From Mesorhizobium japonicum MAFF 303099 (GTDB lineage: Bacteria > Pseudomonadota > Alphaproteobacteria > Rhizobiales > Rhizobiaceae), in NCBI RefSeq assembly GCF_000009625.1, contig NC_002678.2, positions 372,001 through 436,000 on the forward strand: a stretch of DNA of 64,000 bases. Direction: 5' to 3'. The notes below the pieces were generated by a model. It worked only from the letters and a program-made list of their open reading frames with translations. It had not been told where the DNA came from and searched no databases. Numbering within the stretch: the stretch's first letter is position 1; the number at the start of each line of letters is the position of its first letter. Shown in pieces: positions 1-7,690 of this stretch. Both the position numbers and the translations under genes were made by a program.

Positions 1-1269
1 GCGGCCGACGATGAATTTCTGCAGGTTTCCGCCCGAAAGTGCTGCCGCTTCCGGATCCGGCGCGCTCTTGCGCACGTCCATCGCCTCGATGATGCGTTGC
101 GAGGCCGCGTAAATGGCGCCGCTCTTGACCATTCCACCGGTGCCGACAAACGCCTTGCCGTCCGTGGCATGGCGCGACAGCAAAAGGTTTTCCGAAAGTT
201 TCATGCGCGGTGCGGCACCATGGCCGAGGCGCTCTTCCGGCACGAAGGCGGCCCCCAGCAGGCGCCGTCCGGTGATGGTCAGCCCACCGGCATCCTTGCC
301 GCGGATGCGCACCGAGGCGGCGTCCTGCTGCAACACTTCGCCGGAGACGGATTCGAAGAACTCGCCCTGGCCGTTGCCGGCGACACCGGCAATGCCGATC
401 ACCTCGCCGGCGCGGACGTTGAGGCTGATGGCCTTGAGCGGAATGGAGAACGGCGTCGCCGGCTTGCGAGTGAGGCTACGGATTTCAAGCAGCGGCTGCG
501 CGGTCTCGATCCCTTCGACGGGTGCACGCACCACGGCCTGCACCTCGTTGCCGACCATCATGCGCGCGAGCGAGGCGGCTGTCTCCTCGCGCGGGTTGCA
601 ATGGCCGACCACCTTGCCATGCCGCAACACGGTGGCGCGGTCGCAGATGCGTTTGACCTCTTCCAGCCGGTGCGAAATGTAGAGGATCGATTTGCCTTCC
701 GCGCGCAGCCGCTCCAGCGTCTCGAACAGCTTGTCTGCTTCCTGCGGCGTCAGCACCGAGGTCGGCTCGTCAAGGATGATGAGTTGCGGCGTCTGCAGCA
801 GGCAGCGGATGATCTCGATGCGCTGGCGCTCACCGACCGACAGGTCGCCGACCAGCGAGTCCGGATCGAGCGGCAGGCCGTAACTGTAGGAAAGCGCCCT
901 CGCCTTTGCCGCGATGCTGCTGATCGGCGAGCCGTCATCGAGCGACAGCGCGATGTTCTCGGCCGCGGTCAGCGCCTCGAACAGCGAAAAATGCTGGAAC
1001 ACCATGCCGATGCCGAGCTTCTTGGCGGCACCCGGGCTGGTGATCCGCACCGCCTGGCCGTTCCAGAAAATCTCGCCGGAATTGGGCTCCAGCGAGCCGA
1101 ACAGCATCTTGACCAGCGTCGACTTGCCGGCGCCGTTCTCGCCGAGCAGCGCGTGGATTTCACCTTTGGCGATGTTGAGATCGATATGGTCGCACGCAGT
1201 CAACGTGCCGAATATCTTGGTCAGGCCACGAACCTCGAGCAGGTTCGCCCCATCATGATTTGCACTCAC
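1..1269 (-). CDS. Sugar/nucleoside ABC transporter ATP-binding protein (partial, C-terminus missing)
   Basis: This is a duplicated-ATPase subunit of the kind that energises ribose, simple-sugar or BMP-type nucleoside importers at the inner membrane. The reverse strand reads with no stop from about 1281 to the window edge. The first half has a Walker A motif (GENGAGKS), the signature LSVGERQR and Walker B (LIILDEPT); a second ATPase half follows, with LSGGNLQKF close to the edge. About 423 codons are visible and the family usually has about 500, so roughly 80 residues lie outside. I prefer the GTG at 1269 to the ATG at 1281, because GGGAGG sits just upstream of the GTG. The permease and binding-protein genes would lie to the left. 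The exact substrate cannot be told. Confidence 0.9.
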   Translation of the reverse strand, partial: MSANHDGANLLEVRGLTKIFGTLTACDHIDLNIAKGEIHALLGENGAGKSTLVKMLFGSLEPNSGEIFWNGQAVRITSPGAAKKLGIGMVFQHFSLFEALTAAENIALSLDDGSPISSIAAKARALSYSYGLPLDPDSLVGDLSVGERQRIEIIRCLLQTPQLIILDEPTSVLTPQEADKLFETLERLRAEGKSILYISHRLEEVKRICDRATVLRHGKVVGHCNPREETAASLARMMVGNEVQAVVRAPVEGIETAQPLLEIRSLTRKPATPFSIPLKAISLNVRAGEVIGIAGVAGNGQGEFFESVSGEVLQQDAASVRIRGKDAGGLTITGRRLLGAAFVPEERLGHGAAPRMKLSENLLLSRHATDGKAFVGTGGMVKSGAIYAASQRIIEAMDVRKSAPDPEAAALSGGNLQKFIVGR

Positions 1270-1281
1270 AGTGCCTCCCAT

Positions 1282-1580
1282 CTGGTTCACCAGATATGTT
1301 CTGTGTTCCCGCAAGTATGGTAGGCGCCGCCGGCTCTCAACGGAAAGCGGCACGCGTCTTGAAAGAGCTTCAAGAATTTCAGCGGAAATTCAAGGGATAG
1401 CAAGCCCGGCGGGACTAGGGGACTGTAATTCGCTCTGGCGAGTCATATGGTGGTGGTTTCGAGAACCCGAGCGCAGCGGACATTTGGGTCCGTGAGCTCA
1501 GTTCTACTGCGACGCAGTAGAACGGGGAAGCGCAGAAAACGCCATCAGATGGCTGCCAGGGCAGAGTTTCCAGACAGTCT
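1282..1580. other. Intergenic stretch with a perfect inverted repeat
   Basis: No convincing gene lies here. The one clear structure is a perfect hairpin at 1501-1523, with arms GTTCTACTGC and GCAGTAGAAC around a 3-base loop. It lies just downstream of the qor stop codon and could end qor transcription, but no T run follows on either strand, so it may be only a dispersed palindrome. Confidence 0.5.
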
Positions 1581-2558
1581 CTAAGGGATGAGAATGGTCG
1601 TCCCTGTCGTCCTGCGCCCCTCGAGGTCGGCATGTGCCTTGCCTGCATCCTTCAGCGCATAGCGCTGGTTGATCTGGATCTTGACGGCGCCGCTGAGCAC
1701 CACGTCGAACAGCGCGGCCGCGGAGGCGTCGAGGTCCTCGCGTTTTGCGTTGTAGACGAACAGCGTCGGCCTTGTGGCGAACAGCGAGCCCTTCTGTGCC
1801 AGCAATGACATCGAGAAGGGCGGGATCGGTCCCGACGACTGGCCGAAGCTGACGAACATGCCGAGCGGCTTCAAGCAATCGAGCGAGGCCGGGAATGTGT
1901 CATTGCCCACCGAATCGTAGACGACATCGCATTTTTTGCCGCCGGTGATGGCGGCGACGCCGGCGACGAAATCCTGCTCCCTGTAGTTGATGACATGGTC
2001 GAAACCGTGCGCCTTGGCGAGCTCGATCTTGTCGGTGGAGCTTGCAGTGCCGATGACGGTTGCGCCGAGATGTTTCGCCCACTGACCCAGAATGAGGCCA
2101 ACGCCGCCGGCCGCGGCATGGAACAGGATGGTGTCACCCGCCTTCACCTTGAAGGTCCGGCGAAGCAAATATTCGGCGGTCATGCCTTTCAGCATCATCG
2201 CGGCCGCCTGCTCGTCGCTGATGCCATCGGGAATCTTGACCACGAGGCCGGCGGCGATGACGCGTTGCTCGGCATAGGCACCGACATTCGTCGAATAGGC
2301 GATCCGGTCGCCTGGCTTCAGCCAGTCGACGCCCTCACCGACCTCCCGCACCACGCCGGCGGCTTCGCTGCCCGGAATGAGCGGAAAGCCCCCGGGCGGC
2401 GGATAAAGGCCTGAGCGATGATAGACATCGATGAAGTTGAGGCCGATCGCCGTATGCCTGACCAGGATCTGCCCGGAACCCGGTTGGCCGGGATCGGCGT
2501 CCTCATAGGTCAGAACTTCCGGGCCGCCATGGGCGTGGATGCGGATTGCTTTGGACAT
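1581..2558 (-). CDS. qor: NADPH:quinone oxidoreductase, zinc-independent MDR family
   Basis: A cytosolic medium-chain reductase expected to reduce quinones with NADPH. The 325-residue length is normal for Qor. The N-terminal GroES-like fold begins with a typical start (ADPGQPGSGQILVRHTAIGLN), and the nucleotide-binding loop AAAGGVG is at about residues 148-154. The cysteine ligands of zinc alcohol dehydrogenases are absent, as expected for quinone reductases. The start ATG has AGGAA about ten bases upstream. The gene is followed after 28 bases by the separate pcs unit on the same strand. A crotonyl-CoA reductase-like or other enoyl reductase role cannot be excluded. Confidence 0.88.
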   Translation of the reverse strand: MSKAIRIHAHGGPEVLTYEDADPGQPGSGQILVRHTAIGLNFIDVYHRSGLYPPPGGFPLIPGSEAAGVVREVGEGVDWLKPGDRIAYSTNVGAYAEQRVIAAGLVVKIPDGISDEQAAAMMLKGMTAEYLLRRTFKVKAGDTILFHAAAGGVGLILGQWAKHLGATVIGTASSTDKIELAKAHGFDHVINYREQDFVAGVAAITGGKKCDVVYDSVGNDTFPASLDCLKPLGMFVSFGQSSGPIPPFSMSLLAQKGSLFATRPTLFVYNAKREDLDASAAALFDVVLSGAVKIQINQRYALKDAGKAHADLEGRRTTGTTILIP

Positions 2559-2586
2559 GGACTGGGATTCCTATGGGAGAGGCTGG

Positions 2587-3420
2587 TCAGGCCTTTTTGG
2601 CGCCGAGATTTGGAAAGAACTGCATGATGCCACCGATGCAGGCCAGGTAAAGCCCGGTAATGGTGATGCCGATCTTGATGAAGGTGCTGACCTGTGCGCC
2701 CAGCACACCGATCTGATCGTAGAAGGCGGCAAGCGCCGCCTGCGCAAGGGCAAGCGCGCCGAAAGCACACCACAAAAGGGTCATTGTGAGATTGAAGGGC
2801 CGCAGCCGCACGACCCGCACCGGATGAATGAAATTGATCGGGACGAACGTCAGGATACCGGCCACCACCACCACCGCGAACGACACCCATTGTCCCGGCT
2901 CAATGACGAACAGCGTGAACACCACCATGTTCCAGACCACCGGGAATCCCTTGAAGAAATTCTCCTTCGTCTTCATGCCGGTGTCGGCATAGTAGATCGC
3001 GCTGGAGACGACGATGATCGCCGCGGACAAGAACGACAGGCCCTCGCCCATGAAGCCGCGCTGGTAGAGCGCGAAGGCCGGAATCAGCACATAGGTCACG
3101 TAGTCGATGATGTTGTCGAGGAGCTCGCCCGACCAGGTCGGCAGGATTTCCTTGACCTCGAGCTTCCTGGCGATAGGCCCGTCGATGCCGTCGACGAACA
3201 GCGCCAGTCCAAGCCACCAGAACATTGCCGTCCAGCGTTCCTCGCTCGCCGCCACCAGCGACAGGAAGGCAAGGAACGAGCCCGACGCCGTCAGCAGATG
3301 GACGGAGAACGCCCTCGCCTGCGGCCAGGTGACCTTCTTCTTCGGTCGCGGAATCCGGTCCGTGAGCTTCTTGGCGGCTTTCCGTGCCGCCATGTTCCTG
3401 GCCGATGTGTTCTTGCTCAC
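2587..3420 (-). CDS. pcs: Phosphatidylcholine synthase
   Basis: An integral membrane enzyme that condenses choline with CDP-diacylglycerol to make phosphatidylcholine, a route typical of rhizobia and other host-associated bacteria. The CDP-alcohol phosphotransferase core is visible as FVDGIDGPIARKLEV followed by GELLDNIIDY, and several hydrophobic segments fill the rest. I chose the GTG at 3420 because it overlaps the stop codon of the DUF1326 gene by four bases (GTGA), the classical coupling layout. A longer TTG start at 3432 and an ATG at 3393 are alternatives. The protein ends in a lysine/alanine tail. It is the third gene of a DUF2182-DUF1326-pcs unit. Confidence 0.92.
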   Translation of the reverse strand: MSKNTSARNMAARKAAKKLTDRIPRPKKKVTWPQARAFSVHLLTASGSFLAFLSLVAASEERWTAMFWWLGLALFVDGIDGPIARKLEVKEILPTWSGELLDNIIDYVTYVLIPAFALYQRGFMGEGLSFLSAAIIVVSSAIYYADTGMKTKENFFKGFPVVWNMVVFTLFVIEPGQWVSFAVVVVAGILTFVPINFIHPVRVVRLRPFNLTMTLLWCAFGALALAQAALAAFYDQIGVLGAQVSTFIKIGITITGLYLACIGGIMQFFPNLGAKKA

Positions 3421-4016
3421 GGGCCTCGCCAATCCAGCTTGCAGATTTCGGCCGAGCGGCCGGCAAAATTCCAGTTGCGGCCAAAGGCTCGCATCTTGCT
3501 CTTGTCAGACCTCGCCACGATGATCTCCGGTGCAATCCAGTATTCCGAATTGGTGATCACCGTATCCTTCTCGCGATCCTTGCCCGCGATTGGCGTGACC
3601 GCGCCATCGATGATCTTCGGTATCTGGAAGATACGCATCTTGTCTCGTGTCTCATAGGTGATCGGCAGGAATTTTCCGACCAGGATCGACAGCAGCGATG
3701 TGGTTCCGCCGGCCTTGCCGGTGAAAATCTTCGTCAAGGCCTTTACCGCGTAGATCGAGGCGCGTTTGTCGATGAAGAGGCCAGCAGTCCAGTTGCCGCG
3801 GCTCATGTAACCGGGGATTTCCATGATCAGCCCAAGGTTGAGGCCGGACAGGTCGACCTCGCCGAAATGGCCGGCATCGATACGGAAACCAGCCCAGGTC
3901 TGGCAATAGCCCTCGGTCGGAGCGTGATTTCCGAGCGACAGCACGCAAGGGCAAAAAACCGTGCAATTGCAGGAGAGTACGAGCTCTCCTTTCATTGCCC
4001 AGCCCTGATCGGTCAT
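3417..4016 (-). CDS. DUF1326 domain protein with N-terminal cysteine cluster
   Basis: A protein of unknown function in the DUF1326 family. Near the N-terminus it has the family's cysteine cluster (CNCTVFCPC, then SLGN and a further Cys in EGYCQTW), which suggests metal or haem binding or redox chemistry; that is inference. The rest has no recognisable catalytic motif. The ATG at 4016 is preceded by GGGGGAAG at good spacing, so I prefer it to the GTG at 4034. It starts 14 bases after the DUF2182 gene ends, and its stop codon overlaps the pcs start. The tight packing suggests all three are translated from one message. Confidence 0.85.
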   Translation of the reverse strand: MTDQGWAMKGELVLSCNCTVFCPCVLSLGNHAPTEGYCQTWAGFRIDAGHFGEVDLSGLNLGLIMEIPGYMSRGNWTAGLFIDKRASIYAVKALTKIFTGKAGGTTSLLSILVGKFLPITYETRDKMRIFQIPKIIDGAVTPIAGKDREKDTVITNSEYWIAPEIIVARSDKSKMRAFGRNWNFAGRSAEICKLDWRGP

Positions 4017-4030
4017 TGAACTTCCCCCAC

Positions 4031-4960
4031 TCACAGCGAGACTACTAGCAGCGCGGCTGCCCAGACAAGCAGTATCGCACCGGCCAGCCGGGTTGGAAGA
4101 CGGCCCGGCGTCTGTTTTTCAATCAGGGTGAACAGGCCGATCAGCGCCATCCAGAAGATGTTCATCACGCCGACGGCGAACATCACCAGCATCAGCGCCC
4201 AGCAGCAGCCGAGGCACCAGATGCCTTGCGCCGCACCGAGCCGGAAGACGCGGACGGGTTTGGCGCTCCAGTTCGAAAACAGGATCGAGAACGGGTTGCG
4301 GCATTTCTTCAGGCAGGCCTCCTTGAGGCCGCTAAACTGGTAGAGGCCTGCCACCAGCAGTGCGAGCGCCCCGGCAACACCAAGCAGCGGATCGTAGATT
4401 TCGCCGGATGCGGCGAATGCATGCACGCAGAGCGTCAGGGCCGTGAACAGCATCGAGGCGGCGAGCCAGACACCGAGATAGCCGGCAACCAGCACCAGCG
4501 GATGGACGACCGGCTCGCCCTTGATCCGGGCCGTATCGGCGATCTCGCAATAGGTGCGGATCATCGGTGCCGCGGATGGCAGCATCGCGGCGATGGCCAT
4601 CAGGAACCACATCAGGATCAGCGCCAGGGCACGCGGGACGATGCTTGCATCCAGTGGCGCCGGCGACAGGCAGAGCGCGAAGAACGGCTCCAGGAAATCG
4701 GGCAGCGGCAATTGCGGCAGGCCACGCAGGAGTGCGTCGCCAGGCGCGCTGCCCCGGGCCTCGGCACCGCGAATCGCCATCGTGGCCAGCGACGACCAGG
4801 CGAGCAGAATGCTGGCGCCGACGACGATATTGACCGTCAAACGTGGGTTGCGCGCAACATCAGCCGTGGCGCGGCCGGCGCGGTCGAGATGGCTGAAATC
4901 GTCCTGGTGGCCGGTCATGATACCCGAATGAGCCGAATCGCCGCGTTGATCAATCCGCAT
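4031..4960 (-). CDS. DUF2182 family integral membrane protein
   Basis: A multi-pass inner-membrane protein of the DUF2182 family, annotated elsewhere as a predicted metal-binding membrane protein. The family signatures are visible: a segment ending MLPSAAPMIRTYCEIAD, then LYQFSGLKEACLKKC, then GIWCLGCCWALMLVMF, with at least five hydrophobic stretches. The paired cysteines and methionines suggest metal handling, which is inference. The start is uncertain: candidates at 5011, 4960 and 4918 all lie upstream of the first membrane segment, and I chose the ATG at 4960 because of an upstream AGGT. It leads the unit with DUF1326 and pcs and faces the divergent hydroxylase gene at 5031. Confidence 0.82.
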   Translation of the reverse strand: MRIDQRGDSAHSGIMTGHQDDFSHLDRAGRATADVARNPRLTVNIVVGASILLAWSSLATMAIRGAEARGSAPGDALLRGLPQLPLPDFLEPFFALCLSPAPLDASIVPRALALILMWFLMAIAAMLPSAAPMIRTYCEIADTARIKGEPVVHPLVLVAGYLGVWLAASMLFTALTLCVHAFAASGEIYDPLLGVAGALALLVAGLYQFSGLKEACLKKCRNPFSILFSNWSAKPVRVFRLGAAQGIWCLGCCWALMLVMFAVGVMNIFWMALIGLFTLIEKQTPGRLPTRLAGAILLVWAAALLVVSL

Positions 4961-5030
4961 GAACTGACCTATATGCTTCTCGATTGGCAGGTCTGGTGGC
5001 CCGCCTCGCATCGCAAGCCGGAAACCGATC

Positions 5031-6245
5031 TTGGAGCATCAGGAAACAGCGCGAATACTGATTGCCGGAACCGGTCCGGCGGGGCTGATCGCGGCGCTGG
5101 CTTTCGCCGATGCCGGCTTCCCGGTGACGCTGGTCGGGCCTGAGGCGTCAGCCCCCGATGGCCGCACCACTGCGCTGATGAACCCTGCCCTGAAAGTGCT
5201 TGAGCGGCTCGACGTCCTCGAAGCCATCAGGCCCAAGGCCGCTCCCTTGAAAGTCATGCGCATCGTCGACGCGACCAGCCGGCTGATCCGCAGCCCCGTC
5301 GTTACCTTCCGCGCAAGCGAGATCGATGAGGACCAGTTCGGGCTGAACCTGCCCAACAGCGTCTTTGGCCCGGCGCTTGCCGACAAGGTGGCCGCCCATC
5401 CCGGGATCGAATGGCGCAGGTCGATGGTGAAGACCTGGCATCTCGATGCCGATCGGGCTCATGCCGTTCTCGCCGACGGCAGCGAGGTTGGCGCGTCACT
5501 GGCGGTCGCCGCCGATGGACGCCAGTCGCCTGCGCGTGAGGCGGCGGGCATTTCGACCGGTTCGCACGCCTATCCGCAGGCCGCGCTCGTGCTTAATTTC
5601 GGCCATAGAAGCGAGCATGCCTTCACCTCGACCGAGTTCCACACAGAAACCGGTCCGTTCACACAGGTTCCGTTGCCTGGCAATCGCTCAAGCCTCGTCT
5701 GGGTGGTGAAGCCCGAGACCGCCAAGGAGCTTGCCGCACTGGATGACGCAACGCTCTCGCTGCGGGTCGAGCAGCAAATGCAATCGATGCTGGGTCGGGT
5801 GACGGTAGAGCCGGGCCGCCAGATCTACCCGCTTTCGACCGTGACGCCCCTGCGCTTCGCGCGAGACAGGGTGGCGCTTGTCGGCGAAGCCGCGCATGTG
5901 TTCCCGCCGATCGGTGCGCAAGGCCTCAACCTTGGCATCAGGGATATCGACGATCTGGTTGGAATTGCAAAAGAAAACGGTGGAGATCCAGGCGCGGCCA
6001 AGGCCCTTGCCGCCTACGATTTCAAGCGCCGGCCCGATATTCTGGCGCGCAGCAGCGCAGTCAACCTGCTCAACCTGTCGCTGCTCTCCGATATGCTGCC
6101 GGCGCAGATGGCACGCGGCGCCGGTCTCGGCGTGCTCGGCGGCTTTGCACCGCTGCGCGCCTTCTTCATGCGCGAAGGCCTTCGTCCCGGCAGTGGTTTT
6201 GCAGCACTCGCAGGCGGCCTACGAAAACCCATGCGGCGGCAGTAG
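5031..6245 (+). CDS. UbiH/VisC-type FAD-dependent hydroxylase
   Basis: A flavoprotein monooxygenase of the family that hydroxylates the ubiquinone ring, probably using NADPH and O2 at the membrane face. The dinucleotide-binding loop GTGPAG is at residues 13-18. The second FAD motif reads VALVGEAAHVFPPIGAQGLN, including the conserved GDAAH-like core (here GEAAH). The 404 residues match the family. The start is a TTG preceded by GGAAA; no in-frame ATG lies nearby upstream. It is divergent from the DUF2182 unit. Which ring position it modifies cannot be told from sequence alone, so no symbol is given. Confidence 0.85.
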   Translation: MEHQETARILIAGTGPAGLIAALAFADAGFPVTLVGPEASAPDGRTTALMNPALKVLERLDVLEAIRPKAAPLKVMRIVDATSRLIRSPVVTFRASEIDEDQFGLNLPNSVFGPALADKVAAHPGIEWRRSMVKTWHLDADRAHAVLADGSEVGASLAVAADGRQSPAREAAGISTGSHAYPQAALVLNFGHRSEHAFTSTEFHTETGPFTQVPLPGNRSSLVWVVKPETAKELAALDDATLSLRVEQQMQSMLGRVTVEPGRQIYPLSTVTPLRFARDRVALVGEAAHVFPPIGAQGLNLGIRDIDDLVGIAKENGGDPGAAKALAAYDFKRRPDILARSSAVNLLNLSLLSDMLPAQMARGAGLGVLGGFAPLRAFFMREGLRPGSGFAALAGGLRKPMRRQ

Positions 6246-6393
6246 CGATCTTGCGGATTTTATCGCGACATCGCGACATCAATCAAAACCTTTGCGCCGC
6301 ATTCTGCGTAGCTTGAAGGCGCTTAAACGCTTCGGGATTGAATTGACTCGGAGTCTGCGCCAAATAAAGTCAAGGAATTCAGTGGTGAGTACG

Positions 6394-6717
6394 ATGAAAA
6401 CGGCTAAATTCGCGATCGGACAGGTGGTTCGCCACCGGCTGTTTCCGTTTCGAGGCATCATTTTCGACGTCGATCCGCAATTCGCCAACACCGACGAATG
6501 GTATGAAGCCATTCCCGCCGATGTGCGGCCACGCAAGGATCAGCCGTTCTACCATCTGCTCGCCGAGAATTCGGAAACCGAATACATCGCTTATGTGTCG
6601 GAGCAGAATCTCCTCGAGGATCGGTCAGGCGAGCCGGTCCGCCACCCGCAGATCAAGGAGATGTTCGACAAGAGGCCGGACGGGCGTTACGAGCCGAAAC
6701 GTCAGTCCAGGCACTGA
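6394..6717 (+). CDS. hspQ: Heat shock protein HspQ (hemimethylated-DNA-binding family)
   Basis: A small cytosolic protein of the HspQ/YccV family, known in enterobacteria to bind hemimethylated DNA and influence Lon proteolysis. The whole 107-residue protein fits the family: it opens with KFAIGQVVRHRLFPFRGIIF, then DVDPQFANTDEWY, then QPFYHLLAEN. The ATG at 6394 is used here, but an in-frame GTG at 6385 lies at better spacing from AAGGAA (6372-6377) and may be the real start, adding three residues. A strong hairpin terminator follows at 6769. The upstream region may hold a heat-shock promoter, but I could not identify one. Confidence 0.92.
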   Translation: MKTAKFAIGQVVRHRLFPFRGIIFDVDPQFANTDEWYEAIPADVRPRKDQPFYHLLAENSETEYIAYVSEQNLLEDRSGEPVRHPQIKEMFDKRPDGRYEPKRQSRH

Positions 6718-6768
6718 CCTTCGGCATTCTGGTCGTCGGTCAGGAAATCCAGGCCAAGGCCAGGCACG

Positions 6769-6797
6769 AAAAAAGCGGGGCATGACCCCGCTTTTTC
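6769..6797. terminator. Bidirectional rho-independent terminator between hspQ and the IalB-like gene
   Basis: The arms GCGGGG and CCCCGC enclose a CATGA loop. Six A precede the hairpin and five T follow it, so either strand reads as stem plus T run. It sits between two convergent genes and should end both. Confidence 0.9.
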
Positions 6798-6825
6798 TTT
6801 GACCCGAGAATGACCAAGCCGGTGA

Positions 6826-7464
6826 TCAGTTGGCAGTCTTGGCCTTGTCCTGCTCATCCTTGAGCTTCTTGGCGAAGTCCTGGTTGTTCTTGGCGACGAA
6901 GTCCTGGAGCTTCTTCTGCCGGTCCTCGATGTCCGACTGCTGCAGCGGCGGGCCGTCATAGGCGCCGCTGAAGCCCTGGAGCGCGATCTTGATCGGATTG
7001 GCCTGGTTCTGGAAATTGATCGAGGTCAGCGTGATCCCCTGACCCTTCTTGAACGAGGCGACGAGCTGGTCGGTCAGCGGCACTTCGGCCACGCAACGAT
7101 CCGGGAAGCAGATGACATAGTCGAGCTTTACCGCCTTGCCGGTGTCGATCTGCAGGCCGATGCCGGGAGGCACCAGGCGGCCGGTCGGGACCGTCACCTG
7201 AAACACCTTGCGGTTCACCTTGCCCTTGAGTTCGATCAGGCTGACACCGGTAACGAGCTGGCCATTGCCGGCAGTGACGATGTTCTGGACGTTGCAGATA
7301 TCGACGTCTTCCTGCTTGGTGCAGGCCTTGAACCAGCCCTGTGGAATCTGTTGCTGCTGCTGCGCGGAAGCAGAGGGAAGTCCTGCGCCCAGAAAGCCGA
7401 CCACGCCCGCGGCCATGACCGAAAGGCGGTACGCATTGCTGTTCAGGCTCATCATGTCGTGCAC
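6826..7464 (-). CDS. Invasion-associated locus B (IalB) family periplasmic protein
   Basis: A secreted protein of the IalB family, named for a Bartonella protein involved in erythrocyte invasion and widespread in Rhizobiales, where its role is unclear. An N-terminal signal sequence of about 34 residues ends in SASA, followed by a Q-rich start of the mature part. The typical core is present: GWFKACTKQEDVDICNVQN, then LDYVICFPDRCVAEVPL with paired cysteines. The C-terminus is a charged, lysine-rich, coiled-coil-like tail. The start could be the first Met or Met4/Met5. It is convergent with hspQ and shares its terminator. Confidence 0.87.
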   Translation of the reverse strand: MHDMMSLNSNAYRLSVMAAGVVGFLGAGLPSASAQQQQQIPQGWFKACTKQEDVDICNVQNIVTAGNGQLVTGVSLIELKGKVNRKVFQVTVPTGRLVPPGIGLQIDTGKAVKLDYVICFPDRCVAEVPLTDQLVASFKKGQGITLTSINFQNQANPIKIALQGFSGAYDGPPLQQSDIEDRQKKLQDFVAKNNQDFAKKLKDEQDKAKTAN

Positions 7465-7518
7465 TTTCCTCTCAAATAATCCCGGAACCGGCTTCTCTAC
7501 GCCGTGTGGTCCAGCTAC

Positions 7519-7541
7519 CTGTTGCCGAAATGAGGCAACAG
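7519..7541. repeat. Hairpin in the IalB/solute-binding protein intergenic region
   Basis: Perfect 8-base arms CTGTTGCC and GGCAACAG enclose a 7-base loop, between two divergent genes. No T run follows. It could be an operator or a leader hairpin for either gene; the function is not evident. Confidence 0.45.
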
Positions 7542-7690
7542 AATGACTTCGGACGGCGTGTTACACTGCAAGCGGTGCCGAATCCAGCCCCGCTCACTTG
7601 TAATTCTTGATGACACGATTGGCCGGCACACGACTGCCTCATGCTAGGGTGCGCACCGAATCATCAAGCCGACCTGTTTAGGAGACGGTC

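Noticed and set aside
97..1323. Long plus-strand open frame of 408 codons
   Set aside because: It is antisense to the ABC ATPase, whose Walker and signature motifs are on the minus strand; high-GC DNA often leaves such frames open.
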